Positions 7,585 through 16,278 of a stretch of 45,700 bases of DNA are shown here, piece after piece. The stretch spans positions 1 to 45,700 of the forward strand of contig JAJOJJ010000013.1 of assembly GCA_021208685.1 (NCBI GenBank), given 5' to 3'. Under the pieces are notes generated by a model. The model worked only from the letters and a program-made list of their open reading frames with translations, made no database searches and was not told the DNA's origin. The translations under genes and the position numbers were made by a program. Every line of letters starts with the position of its first letter. The first letter of the stretch is position 1. The DNA comes from Saccharospirillaceae bacterium (GTDB taxonomy: Bacteria; Pseudomonadota; Gammaproteobacteria; Pseudomonadales; Oceanobacteraceae).

Positions 7585-8345
7585 CATCACGACTGACGTT
7601 ACTGTTCAGCTATTTGCTTTATCTGCCGCTGCTGCCGTTATTACCCTGGATTATTCATCAGGGAAACCGCGTAAAACGTAACGCCTTGCGGCTGCCTGAA
7701 GCCTGCGGCATACGTGCCGGTACAGAGCCGAAATTGCAGCAGCCTGCCCACAGCCTGCTGCTGCGCCATATTGGCGAAAGCACCGTCGCCGGTGTTGGCA
7801 TTGACAGCATACATAACGGCCTCACCGCCTGCGTTGCGCGGGCACTGGCCAGTGAACAATTAGCCGTGCAATGGCAGGCGATTGCACAAAGCGGACTGCG
7901 CGCAGTGCAGCTGAAAGAAATCATTACCGAAGAAGATCAGGCCCCACAACAACCGCCACATCAAAACGCACTGCTGCTGATAACTCTGGGCGTGAATGAC
8001 ACCACCGGCCTGACGCCTGCTCACCAGTGGCGACACCAGCTCTGCCAGTTGATTGAGTATGAACGATCACGTTTACCAGCAGAAACTCCGGTATTTTTTA
8101 CTCAGGTTCCGCCCATGCAGAATTTCCCTGCACTGCCCACTCCGCTTAATCGTTTTCTCGGATTGCGCGCCTGGCAACTGGATAAACACATGCAGCAATT
8201 ATGCAAAAAACACGGTTGGCACCATGTACAGCTGTCGCTGCCGTTACAGGCAAAATGGATGGCGGAAGATGGTTATCACCCCAATGCCGAAGGCTATGCC
8301 CGTTGGGGTGAAGGGATTGCCAATGCAATCCGCACCGTGCTCTGA
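7581..8345 (+). CDS. SGNH/GDSL-type esterase, N-terminally anchored
   Basis: A 254-residue protein with a hydrophobic N-terminal segment (about 5-26) that should anchor it in the membrane or act as a signal. Block I is HIGESTVAGVG (Ser67 nucleophile), a GES variant of GDSL. The oxyanion Asn lies in TLGVND. The Asp/His pair is in DGYHPNAEGYARWG (about 230-243, DxxH). Such enzymes hydrolyse esters, thioesters or acyl groups; the substrate cannot be told. It starts within the stop codon of the UDG-like gene by a four-base overlap. It converges on gloB with a 20-base gap and no clear terminator between. Confidence 0.85.
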   Translation: MTSRLTLLFSYLLYLPLLPLLPWIIHQGNRVKRNALRLPEACGIRAGTEPKLQQPAHSLLLRHIGESTVAGVGIDSIHNGLTACVARALASEQLAVQWQAIAQSGLRAVQLKEIITEEDQAPQQPPHQNALLLITLGVNDTTGLTPAHQWRHQLCQLIEYERSRLPAETPVFFTQVPPMQNFPALPTPLNRFLGLRAWQLDKHMQQLCKKHGWHHVQLSLPLQAKWMAEDGYHPNAEGYARWGEGIANAIRTVL

Positions 8346-8365
8346 GCAGGATTAAAGTCCGGCAT

Positions 8366-9160
8366 TTACCACTGATCACGCAGACTGCGCAACGCCCGGA
8401 AGACATCACGATCATCCTCGCCCAGCTGCGGAAACTGCTCATTTAACCGTGCCCGGATCCGGGGCTCGTGCAGGCGAAAAAACGGGTTGTATTCACGCTC
8501 CTGCCCCAGCGTCATTACCGGCATATCATCCGGTGCAAACGCCGATACCTGATCAGCCCAATAGCCTGCCATCGCGTTACCCGGTTCCCGGTCGAGGGCA
8601 AACGCCAGATTATTTTTCATATAATCGTGGCCCGGATAAAGCAAGGTTTCATCCGCCAAAGGCTGTAATTGCGCAACAAAGGTGTCGTACATCCTGTCGA
8701 CATTACCGCCGTTGTAGCAATTACCCGCACAGGCGTTAAACAGCGTATCACCGGAAAATAAAACCGGTACCGGCTCGCGTTCGGATACCTCGGCCAGCAA
8801 GCATAAATGCACCGGCGTATGACCCGGTGTGAACAGCACGTTCAGCCGTAACGTTCCGAGTTCAATCACATCACCGGCACTCAGACCATGCGCCTGATTG
8901 GGAATTTTCCCCAGCGCATTGGTGTGCGCCCAGACCGGGGCGCCGGTTGCTGCCTGCACTGCCGGATTGCCTTCGATATGATCACGATGCTCATGGGTAT
9001 TCACGATCAGCTTAATATCCAGCCCATGCTCTGCCGCCAGCTGCACCATCCCTTCGCCATCCAGCGGGTCAAGGGCGATGGCCTGACGGGTTTCTTCACA
9101 GGCGATCAGATAATTAAAATTTCTGAGCGGATTATTCATAAAACGGCGCAGCACAATCAT
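8366..9160 (-). CDS. gloB: Hydroxyacylglutathione hydrolase (glyoxalase II)-like
   Basis: Metallo-beta-lactamase-fold hydrolase. Predicted to cleave S-lactoylglutathione to D-lactate and glutathione, the second step of methylglyoxal detoxification. Motifs: NTHEHRDHIEGN (THEHRDH at 55-61 binds the zinc pair), FTPGHTPVHLCL, FSGDTLFNACAGNC, LYPGHDYMKNN, and the C-terminal glyoxalase II region with NPFFR. Length about 264 fits. The ATG at 9160 has GGAGA seven bases upstream; a GTG two codons earlier would sit directly on that site. It is transcribed just after the HIT gene (22-base gap). The product D-lactate could feed the D-lactate dehydrogenase encoded later in this window. Confidence 0.88.
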   Translation of the reverse strand: MIVLRRFMNNPLRNFNYLIACEETRQAIALDPLDGEGMVQLAAEHGLDIKLIVNTHEHRDHIEGNPAVQAATGAPVWAHTNALGKIPNQAHGLSAGDVIELGTLRLNVLFTPGHTPVHLCLLAEVSEREPVPVLFSGDTLFNACAGNCYNGGNVDRMYDTFVAQLQPLADETLLYPGHDYMKNNLAFALDREPGNAMAGYWADQVSAFAPDDMPVMTLGQEREYNPFFRLHEPRIRARLNEQFPQLGEDDRDVFRALRSLRDQW

Positions 9161-9181
9161 AAACACTCTCCGGCTCAGTGA

Positions 9182-9640
9182 TTACCAGTAAACGTTATTT
9201 TCTTCGTCATCCTCGGCGTGCAGATCTTCAACAAAATGACTGGAAAATACACTTTTCAGTTCATGCACCCGCTCTTCCAGCGCGGCGGCACTGTACGGCA
9301 CCGCCGGGCTGTGACCCCACACAGGGCCTGGCCAGGCAGGATCATCGGCAAAGCGGGCAATATGGTGCACATGCAGCTGCGCCACCACATTCCCCAGAGC
9401 GGCGACGTTCATGGATTTGGCAGAAAAATGATCGGCCAGTTTTTCCAGCACCCAGCTGGACTCTTTTGCCAGTTGAATACGGTCTTCCTCAGACAGATGG
9501 TAAATTTCAAAGACATCGTTACGGGCCGGCACCAGAATGACCCAGGGGTAACGGCTGTCATTCATCAGCAACACCTGGCTCAGTGGCAGGCGGCCAATCA
9601 GGGTGGTATCCGATTGCAGTCGTTCATCAAGACGGAACAT
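9182..9640 (-). CDS. HIT-family (histidine triad) protein
   Basis: A 152-residue nucleotide-binding protein of the HIT superfamily, whose members hydrolyse dinucleoside polyphosphates or nucleoside phosphoramidates. The triad region is AQLHVHHIARF (87-97): Gln88 stands where the first His of HxHxH normally lies, while His90, His92 and His93 remain. Other shared segments are MNDSRYPWVILVPAR, ALGNVVAQLH and DPAWPGPVWG. The tail is acidic (EDLHAEDDEENN). ACGGAGGAAATT before the ATG is a strong ribosome site. It forms a two-gene unit with gloB. Confidence 0.88.
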   Translation of the reverse strand: MFRLDERLQSDTTLIGRLPLSQVLLMNDSRYPWVILVPARNDVFEIYHLSEEDRIQLAKESSWVLEKLADHFSAKSMNVAALGNVVAQLHVHHIARFADDPAWPGPVWGHSPAVPYSAAALEERVHELKSVFSSHFVEDLHAEDDEENNVYW

Positions 9641-9776
9641 AATTTCCTCCGTAGCAGCGTAATTATCCAGTCGTTATGATAGGCCTTAGAGTGCATAAGG
9701 TCACTGCATTCACCGCCAATAAATATTCTGTGCCAGACACAGCGATACAGCCAATACACTCAACGGATTGTTCTTA

Positions 9777-10973
9777 ATGACGGATTTCCGCCTGATCACA
9801 ACCATCCACGACATTCCTGAAACGCAATGGCAGGTACTGCAGCAGAACAGCGCCGGAAATTATCCGTTTCTGAATTATCAGTTTCTGGCAGCGCTGGAAG
9901 ACAGCCACTGCATTGGCACCGGTATGACCACACACACCAGCGGCTGGCGGGCTTCTTATCTGGTTCGGTATAACCCTGCGGGCGAAGCGGACGTGATTAT
10001 TCCCTGCTACCGCAAAGACCACAGCTATGGCGAATATGTCTTTGACTGGAGCTGGGCGGAGGCCTATCAGCGTTATGGTCTGGCGTATTATCCCAAACTG
10101 TTATGGGCCGTTCCTTTTACACCGGCCAGCGGTCCGCGGCTGTTGCATAACGCGGCATCGGCAACAGACATACAGCAGTGCTGGCAGAGTGCCGTGCAGG
10201 CCGTACAGGCATTGTGTGCAGCGCAGCATTTGTCCGGCTGGCATCTGAATTTTATTGATCCGCAAATCCGGCCACTTCTCGATCACCTGTGCGTCAGGCC
10301 ACAGCCAGACAACGACATTGCTGCGGTTAGAAGGCATGGCTGCCAGTTTCACTGGTTTAATCAGGGCTATACAGACTTTGATCATTACCTGCAGTCGTTT
10401 GCCAGCCGCAAACGCAAAAATGTGCGCAAAGAACGCCAGCGCCTGCAGGATATGGGCATTAAAATCGTACAGAAAACCGCCAATGAGATCCGTAATGACG
10501 ATCTGCACTTTTTTTATCAGTGTTACCAGTTAACGTACTGGCGACGCCGTTCTCAGGGCTATTTAAACGAAACATTCTTTCAATTGTGCCGCCAGCATTT
10601 ATCCCGCCAAATGCTGCTGGTCATGGCCGAAAAAGATGGCCAGCCCCTGGCATGTGCCCTGTATTTTTTTGATGACACGACCCTCTACGGCCGTTACTGG
10701 GGCTGCCAGCAGGATATCGACGGTCTGCATTTTGAGGCCTGTTATTATCAGGGCATTGAATTCTGCATCAAAAATCATCTGCAGCGCTTTGATCCGGGAA
10801 CACAGGGAGAGCATAAAATCAGCCGTGGATTTACCCCGGTCAGCACCTTCAGTTACCACCGGTTAATGCGCCCGGAATTCCAGCAGGCTGTTGCACAATT
10901 CGCTCAGGAAGAAGACGCTCAGGTGGTTATTTATCAGCAACAGGCCAGTGGGCTGTTACCGTTTAAAAACTGA
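9777..10973 (+). CDS. FemAB-like GNAT-fold acyltransferase (COG3146/DUF482)
   Basis: A 398-residue cytosolic protein of the peptidogalycan biosynthesis/recognition family, which has two GNAT-like halves related to FemAB aminoacyltransferases. Recognisable segments: NYPFLNYQFLAALEDSHCIG (about 27-46), GWRASYLV, EYVFDWSWAEAYQRYGLAYYPKL, FTPASGPRLL, HGCQFHWFNQGYTDFDHYL, SRKRKNVRKERQRL and the C-terminal FDPGTQGEHKISRGFTPV. The substrate is unknown; cell-wall precursors have been proposed for the family. The ATG at 9777 with an upstream ACGGA was preferred to the TTG at 9768. It runs divergently from the HIT-gloB pair and ends in a strong terminator. Confidence 0.85.
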   Translation: MTDFRLITTIHDIPETQWQVLQQNSAGNYPFLNYQFLAALEDSHCIGTGMTTHTSGWRASYLVRYNPAGEADVIIPCYRKDHSYGEYVFDWSWAEAYQRYGLAYYPKLLWAVPFTPASGPRLLHNAASATDIQQCWQSAVQAVQALCAAQHLSGWHLNFIDPQIRPLLDHLCVRPQPDNDIAAVRRHGCQFHWFNQGYTDFDHYLQSFASRKRKNVRKERQRLQDMGIKIVQKTANEIRNDDLHFFYQCYQLTYWRRRSQGYLNETFFQLCRQHLSRQMLLVMAEKDGQPLACALYFFDDTTLYGRYWGCQQDIDGLHFEACYYQGIEFCIKNHLQRFDPGTQGEHKISRGFTPVSTFSYHRLMRPEFQQAVAQFAQEEDAQVVIYQQQASGLLPFKN

Positions 10974-10993
10974 GACCGTTTAACAACGGCAAT

Positions 10994-11024
10994 AAAAAAA
11001 ACGGAGCCGACGCTCCGTTTTTTT
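10994..11024. terminator. Bidirectional terminator between the FemAB-like and sphingomyelinase genes
   Basis: AAAAAAACGGAGC (about 10994-11007), loop CGAC, GCTCCGTTTTTTT (11012-11024). A and T tracts on both sides suit the two convergent genes. Confidence 0.92.
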
Positions 11025-11042
11025 ATTCTTTCACGCTATTTT

Positions 11043-12770
11043 TCAGGGACGAATCAGCACGAAGGTCTGGTGCACGCCAATATCGGCGGAACCCGCACTG
11101 GCACCGGCACCACCGCCAAAATCGGCACGCAGGTATTTACCGTTATCGGCTTTCAGGGCCACACGGTTATTACCAAGGTTTACCAGTTCAAACTGCGCCG
11201 CTGCACGTTCTTTACTGTGCCCGGTCGTCAGTGTGCCCAGCAGGTAAGAATCCAGTCCGACGTAACCTCCGTTACGCGCCTGCAGAGCCACCTTGCCATT
11301 GGCCAGCGTTGCCGGAACAAAACTTTCCCAGGTACCCGGCTGTGATGATCCGGCCGAAACAAAACTGCCACCACCACTCATGGCGCGCAGATAATGGCCA
11401 TTGGCGGTTTGCAGATGCACCACATCACCGGCATAAGGAAATGCACTGCGGACGACATTGCTGTCATCAAAGCGGAACAGGCCACGGGCGGCATAATGAT
11501 CCGATAAATCCCATTCGCCCCAGAGGTTATCCTGCAGCGAACGCGGCGCAATGATTTCCTGCGTGGCACTCACTGCCGGCTGATTAACGCTGCTGACCAG
11601 AGTGTAATCCAGATATTCCAGATACGGCGCTTCCGCCCAGTGGTTGGTGTTGGAATCAAAGCTCAGCGTATGGCCGGTATTCTGCGGTTCGCGGGCATTC
11701 AGCACGGCTTCGAGGTAATCACGATCCTGCGGCAGGCCGATTTTATTGACGTTAAAGTCACCGGCCATCAGCACCGGCTCATCGGCAGGCAGGTTCAGGC
11801 TGCGGATGTAATCCCCCATTTCCTGCAACTGCGCCAGACGGGCATTGCGGTTGGCATCGTCATCGGACGACTGGGTATGAGTGGCAAACACATGGTAGGT
11901 TTTGCCCTGTTTATTCAGCTTCGCATAAATCACTCCCCGCGTAGCCGCACACTGAATGCCGTCACAATCGCTGTAAGCGTGCGAGTCTTCCAGCACAATT
12001 GGCCAGCGCGACAGAATGCGCGTGCCGGACCCCAGCACCTTACCGGGTTTAAAAATATCGCTGGTCTGATACGGATACTCAGCACGCAACTCATCCAGCA
12101 GCGCATTGCTTTCGGCCAGATCAAACACTTCGGTCAGTACCAGCGCATCATAGCCCGCCATCACTTCCGGCATTTGCGTCAGACGGGTGGATACTTTTTT
12201 CGAGCCGAAAATGGTGGTCGCCCAGATGTTATAACTGAGCAGGCTGAAATCGCCGGGGGCTGCGGCCACAGGCTTATTATCCTGTTCCTGCAGCACATAA
12301 CGGATCACACCGCCGTCGCTCAGGTTCTCACCCTTAACCGCCAGCGTGGCGGCGCGGCCTTCCATACTGGCCGCCTGACGATGAATATTCTCGTCACTCT
12401 GATCCGTCAGATGCCAGCCATTACCACTGGCGGCAAAGCTGACGTTCAGGCCTGCAGTATGTTGCTGCAATACCAACTGATCCGCATCGGAACTCAGGTT
12501 AAGCACCAGACGGCTGTCGGTGGCAGCATCACGGGTCAGACGAGCCAGCGTACGGGTCGCCAGCGGCGGTACTTCAGCGCTGAGCAGTTCAGCATTGGCC
12601 GTACCCTGCAGACTTACCTGCAGAGTCTCCAGCGTGCTGTTGGTCAATACGATCTCACTGTTCAGCGACTGCGGTGGTTGTGACATCGCCAATGCGGCGG
12701 ACGAAGCCGCCAGCAATAACGCAGCAGCACTGATCCGGGCAGTGGCCGGGAAACGGACAAGGTTCAGCAT
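11043..12770 (-). CDS. Secreted sphingomyelinase C with C-terminal fascin-like beta-trefoil
   Basis: A 575-residue exoenzyme with a signal peptide (cleavage near ALA-28), an N-terminal region of unknown fold (30-170), an EEP-fold phosphodiesterase domain (about 172-435) and a beta-trefoil (about 450-575). Catalytic landmarks match bacterial neutral sphingomyelinases: LLSYNIW (Asn181), LVLTEVFD (Glu214, Mg ligand), FATHTQS (His298), MAGDFNVN (Asp338, Asn340) and LSDHYA (Asp424, His425). The cysteine pair in YSDCDGIQC (269, 274) could form a disulfide. The trefoil shows repeats such as TANGHYLRA, ARNGGYVGLD and ADNGKYLRADF, typical of fascin-like domains that bind actin or sugars. The expected reaction is sphingomyelin to ceramide and phosphocholine, so it may be haemolytic or serve in phosphate scavenging. 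AGAGA upstream supports the start. Confidence 0.9.
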   Translation of the reverse strand: MLNLVRFPATARISAAALLLAASSAALAMSQPPQSLNSEIVLTNSTLETLQVSLQGTANAELLSAEVPPLATRTLARLTRDAATDSRLVLNLSSDADQLVLQQHTAGLNVSFAASGNGWHLTDQSDENIHRQAASMEGRAATLAVKGENLSDGGVIRYVLQEQDNKPVAAAPGDFSLLSYNIWATTIFGSKKVSTRLTQMPEVMAGYDALVLTEVFDLAESNALLDELRAEYPYQTSDIFKPGKVLGSGTRILSRWPIVLEDSHAYSDCDGIQCAATRGVIYAKLNKQGKTYHVFATHTQSSDDDANRNARLAQLQEMGDYIRSLNLPADEPVLMAGDFNVNKIGLPQDRDYLEAVLNAREPQNTGHTLSFDSNTNHWAEAPYLEYLDYTLVSSVNQPAVSATQEIIAPRSLQDNLWGEWDLSDHYAARGLFRFDDSNVVRSAFPYAGDVVHLQTANGHYLRAMSGGGSFVSAGSSQPGTWESFVPATLANGKVALQARNGGYVGLDSYLLGTLTTGHSKERAAAQFELVNLGNNRVALKADNGKYLRADFGGGAGASAGSADIGVHQTFVLIRP

Positions 12771-13030
12771 AGGGAATCTCTTGGTGGCTATTAGTAAGTC
12801 GCTGTCAGCGGAGAATATTCAGCGCAGTCCATCCGGGACTTTCGTGCAGCATATAGCAGAACCCTTTGTTTTTGTTACGTTTTTTCGCGCCAATTATGCG
12901 CAATTGTGATGACCGGCACTTCCCCTTTCCGTAGGCTGGCGGTCGCATTTCTGGTATAAAGACGCAGCCCGGTGGCAGCCGCATTTCGCCCCGGACACAC
13001 CGCAGACAAACGCATAACGGAGTAACCGGC

Positions 13031-13243
13031 ATGGCATTGCAGGCCTACAAAGTGGAACAGGTTCTGGTCTTTGCGACCCGTGGCACCGAAGCCAAAATGC
13101 TGGCAGCGCCGCTGATCCGGCCAATGGAAGAATGGCGCGAAGATGTCGCCGGCTGGGTGGCACTGCGTTCGGAGCGCGCACCTCAGTTTGATGAACTGTA
13201 CGACCCGCAACGCACCGAGCCTTATGTGCACGCGGCATCCTGA
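13031..13243 (+). CDS. Small conserved-looking protein of unknown function, 70 residues
   Basis: Not recognised. The protein has no membrane segment and is predicted to be an alpha/beta mix: VEQVLVFATRGTEAKML, then PMEEWREDVAGWVALRSERAP, then a Pro/Tyr-rich end. ACGGAGTAACCGGC before the ATG is a good ribosome site, and an extended -10-like GGTATAAAG lies about 75 bases upstream (near 12951-12959). These signals argue for a real gene. Its 3' end overlaps the convergent GNAT/C39 gene by 22 bases. A link to that gene's biology is possible but unsupported beyond position. Confidence 0.6.
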   Translation: MALQAYKVEQVLVFATRGTEAKMLAAPLIRPMEEWREDVAGWVALRSERAPQFDELYDPQRTEPYVHAAS

Positions 13244-14346
13244 CCCGGCAGTAACGACCCGGAGAGCAATACAGCCGCCCCGTACTGAGCAACACCGTAC
13301 TGAATCATACGCGCCAGATTCTCCAGACTGACCGGCACATAGAGGTTATCCGTCACCACCTGATCTAAATCGGCATCCACATCCGGATCATTGATATAAC
13401 CGTAATCATCATCCACCGAGACCAGCCATACCCAGTGTGGTGCTTTGTTACGGTTCAGCCGCCAGGTACTGATCAGCAGCAGAATGCGGTAACCCGCTGC
13501 CAGCGCCTGCCGCAGATCATCCACGCTTTTACTGCCGACATCGGTCACAATCCCGGCACGGTCACAACGCGCCTGAAAATCATCCCCCACCAGCTGAATG
13601 ACCTCCCGCTTGTGTGTGCTGCGTACCCCATCCAGAAACGCCACACGGATATCCGACAGCCACAGCCTGACTGCAAAGCCGCGCTGGTGTGCTGCCAGCG
13701 CCAACCCCTGCGGCGAGGTTCCGCCATGGCCGGTGGTCAGATAAATGGTCGTCGCCTCACGCCACAGATTCAGCTCATGCAACCGGTTCAGCGCCACCTT
13801 TTTATCCAGGCTGCGCATCGCCATCAGCAAGGCGGCAGGGCCACAGGTAAACGGCGTGGTCTGCGCATAAAACGGAATATTCTCCGGTACCGGAATCGCC
13901 CCGCGCAGGGGCTTCTCCATGCGCCAGCCATCACCACCGTCTTCATAATACTGCTTAAGACTGCGCAGCCTGCGGTAACCATTACGCTCATACAGCGCCA
14001 ATGCAGCCTGATTGTCCTTACGCACTTCAAGACGCATAAACAATACATGCCGCGCCAGTGCACGCTCCTCCATCCAGCGCAATAACTGCAAGCCCAATCC
14101 CTGTCCCCGGGCCTCAGGAGCAACCGCCAGCGAATATAAGCGCGCCAGTGACGTGCCACGATGAAACAGCACCAGCGCATACGCCTGAATACCGCCCTGC
14201 GGATGATCCAGACACCAGAGCTCGCTGTGCTCACTGCGGATAAAATGACGGAAACGCCGCGCATTCAGACAATCACCGCTGAATGCTTTCAGCTCAAGCG
14301 TGCTGAGCGCAGGAACATCGGCCAGTCCGGCCATACGAGGAGGCAT
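13222..14346 (-). CDS. GNAT acetyltransferase fused to a C39-like cysteine peptidase
   Basis: 374 residues in two domains. Residues 1-145 are a GNAT N-acetyltransferase resembling RimI, with the acetyl-CoA loop ARGQGLG (79-85) and LEVRKDNQAALALYERNGY. Residues 150-374 are a papain-like C39 domain: NIPFYAQTTPFTCGPAALLMAM places oxyanion Gln162 and nucleophile Cys168, with His304 (APHWVWLVSV) and Asp320 (YINDPD). The full triad suggests an active peptidase. The gene diverges from a RimK-like ATP-grasp ligase 336 bases away. That combination (ATP-grasp amidoligase, GNAT, papain-like peptidase) has been proposed from comparative genomics to make and trim peptide tags or small peptides. Its exact substrate is unknown. 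The start ATG has only a weak GGA. Confidence 0.87.
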   Translation of the reverse strand: MPPRMAGLADVPALSTLELKAFSGDCLNARRFRHFIRSEHSELWCLDHPQGGIQAYALVLFHRGTSLARLYSLAVAPEARGQGLGLQLLRWMEERALARHVLFMRLEVRKDNQAALALYERNGYRRLRSLKQYYEDGGDGWRMEKPLRGAIPVPENIPFYAQTTPFTCGPAALLMAMRSLDKKVALNRLHELNLWREATTIYLTTGHGGTSPQGLALAAHQRGFAVRLWLSDIRVAFLDGVRSTHKREVIQLVGDDFQARCDRAGIVTDVGSKSVDDLRQALAAGYRILLLISTWRLNRNKAPHWVWLVSVDDDYGYINDPDVDADLDQVVTDNLYVPVSLENLARMIQYGVAQYGAAVLLSGSLLPGQDAACT

Positions 14347-14682
14347 AAAAATCCGTAGTCAATGAACAACATGAGAATCAACCGTGCAATGAACAGGCGG
14401 CTGATACCGCCGCTGAGCATAGTCTTCAGCCGCACTGAAAAAAAGTAGCGCCCGTGCCATTCTTTCGCTGGCGAAAGTCCGCGGCGCTGCATACTATGAC
14501 TTTTCATATGGCACTGTTCTGGTGCCGCTGCCTGCTGGTACTCACAACGGTAAGGCCGTCACCGCCCTTCTTCTTCCGCCCCCTCAGGCACACGAACCAG
14601 AGCACTCCTGTACGGTCTTATGTGGCACCTGTCCGGGTTCAGCAATCACCGTTTTTATCGGTCTTATTCTGCGGAAAATGCT
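14347..14682. other. Divergent promoter region between GNAT/C39 and RimK-like genes
   Basis: 336 bases without a convincing gene. It holds GGCGG/CCGCC (about 14398-14413) and a perfect inverted repeat CTTTCGC-TG-GCGAAAG (14462-14477), a candidate protein-binding site midway between the two starts. A plus-strand frame runs in from 14620 into the ligase gene, but its 21 extra codons lack a ribosome site. No clear -35/-10 pair was identified for either direction. Confidence 0.45.
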
Positions 14683-16155
14683 ATGAAACCTTTGCTCGTG
14701 CTTGTCGATCAGCTGACGGACTGGAGTCCGTTTTATCCGACCAATCAGGTGATTGCGATTGAACAATACCTGCGCGACTTTGCCGAAACCCGTGGTTACG
14801 TTATCAACCTGTGCCGCGACTACAGCTATCTGAGCACCGGCTACTACGGCTCCTTACTGGCCGAAGCCCGCGGCGGTCAGGTTTTCCCTTCGGTTCGGGC
14901 TATCCGCGAACTGAACAGCTTTGAATCCGGCCAGCCACTGCCGCTGCGTTATGGCCGCCAGCTGGATAACCTCTACAAAAAACGCGATGCCGACAGCCAG
15001 CAACTGCCGTTACGGATTTACTTCGGCCAGAGCGATCAGCCAGAGCTGGCCGGAGTTGCCCGGCGTATTTTTGATACCTTTGCCTTTCCGGTGCTGGATA
15101 TTATCCTCACCCGCCACCAGCCCGGTGTATGGACCATCAGCCGTGTTCAGTGCTGCTCGCTGGACGATCTGGACGACGCCGGACAAACCCGGTTTGCCGA
15201 AGCACTGGACACCTTCAGCCATAAAATCTGGCGCAACCGCCGTTCCGGAAAGCGCTTCAAGTACGATCTCGCCATTTTATACAACCCGGAAGAAGCCCTG
15301 CCGCCGTCCAATAAAGGGGCCTTAAAAGCCTTTGAAAAAGCCGGTAAAGACCTCGGCCTGAATGTCGATTTTATTACCTGGAAAGATGCTTCCCGCATCG
15401 GTGAATACGATGCGTTGTTTATCCGCGAAACCACCCGCGTGGATCATCACACCTACCAGATAGCCCAGAACGCCGAGAATCAGGGCCTGCTGGTGATCGA
15501 CAGCCCGACCGACATCATGCGCTGCTCCAACAAAGTCTACCTGCACGAACGCCTGCAGCGCTTTGAGGTGGACACCCCAAAAACCCGTCTGATTATGGGC
15601 AAGCAACCCTATGATCTCGACGGCCTGATTGCCGAGCTGGGTTTACCGGTGATTGTCAAAGTACCGGACGGCTCATTTTCAATCGGCGTCGAAAAAGCCA
15701 AAGACCGTGAACAGTTAATTGAGTGCATCGACCGGCTGAGCCAACGCTCAGCCATTTTACTGCTGCAGGAATTTATGCCCACCGATTACGACTGGCGCAT
15801 CGGCATTATGGATAATCAGGTCATTTACGCCTGCCGCTACTTTATGGCCAGAAGCCACTGGCAGATTTACAACCACAGCGCGCGCTCGCATAAATCGGGC
15901 AATGCCGATGCCATGTCGGTGGACAGAGTCCCGAAAAAAGTGATTAAAACCGCCCTCAAGGCCGCCAAATGCATGGGCGAAGGCTTTTATGGTGTCGATC
16001 TGAAAGAAAGCGGTGACCGCGCCGTGATTATTGAAGTAAACGACAACCCCAGCATTGATATGGGCGTGGAGGATCTGCACAGCGGCAGCCTGTTATACCA
16101 GCAGATCATGGGCATTATGCTGCGCAAACTGGATGCGCTGAACGGACGCCAATAG
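14683..16155 (+). CDS. RimK-like ATP-grasp ligase with N-terminal RLAN-type domain
   Basis: 490 residues. An N-terminal RimK-like-associated domain (about 1-200; includes VDQLTDWSPFYPTNQVI, CRDYSYLSTGYY and YGRQLDNLY) precedes a C-terminal ATP-grasp domain (about 215-480). ATP-grasp signs are LIMGKQPYDLDGLIAELG, PVIVKVPDGSFSIGVEKA (glycine-rich loop), LLLQEFMPTDYDWRIGIMD and the Mg-binding IIEVNDNPSIDMGVE. RimK relatives add glutamate or other amino acids to protein or peptide carboxylates; the acceptor here is unknown. ATG 14683 with CGGA nine bases upstream was chosen over the frame start at 14620. It pairs divergently with the GNAT/C39 gene and precedes the response regulator by 123 bases. 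Confidence 0.87.
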   Translation: MKPLLVLVDQLTDWSPFYPTNQVIAIEQYLRDFAETRGYVINLCRDYSYLSTGYYGSLLAEARGGQVFPSVRAIRELNSFESGQPLPLRYGRQLDNLYKKRDADSQQLPLRIYFGQSDQPELAGVARRIFDTFAFPVLDIILTRHQPGVWTISRVQCCSLDDLDDAGQTRFAEALDTFSHKIWRNRRSGKRFKYDLAILYNPEEALPPSNKGALKAFEKAGKDLGLNVDFITWKDASRIGEYDALFIRETTRVDHHTYQIAQNAENQGLLVIDSPTDIMRCSNKVYLHERLQRFEVDTPKTRLIMGKQPYDLDGLIAELGLPVIVKVPDGSFSIGVEKAKDREQLIECIDRLSQRSAILLLQEFMPTDYDWRIGIMDNQVIYACRYFMARSHWQIYNHSARSHKSGNADAMSVDRVPKKVIKTALKAAKCMGEGFYGVDLKESGDRAVIIEVNDNPSIDMGVEDLHSGSLLYQQIMGIMLRKLDALNGRQ

Positions 16156-16278
16156 ACGGAATATCCTGACCGCATTGATCTGCCCGCATCGGCAACTAAA
16201 CTCATAAGATGATCAAAGCACAAGCGTTCACTCAGCGACACGGCTGTTCCCGGTAAAGCCGTCATACGGAGACTGTTC

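Noticed and set aside
11640-12683. 347-codon plus-strand frame
   Set aside because: Antisense to the sphingomyelinase gene, His/Arg/Gln-rich shadow composition and no ribosome site.
14620-14682. 21-codon extension of the RimK-like ligase
   Set aside because: No ribosome site; the ATG at 14683 has one and begins the conserved strand.
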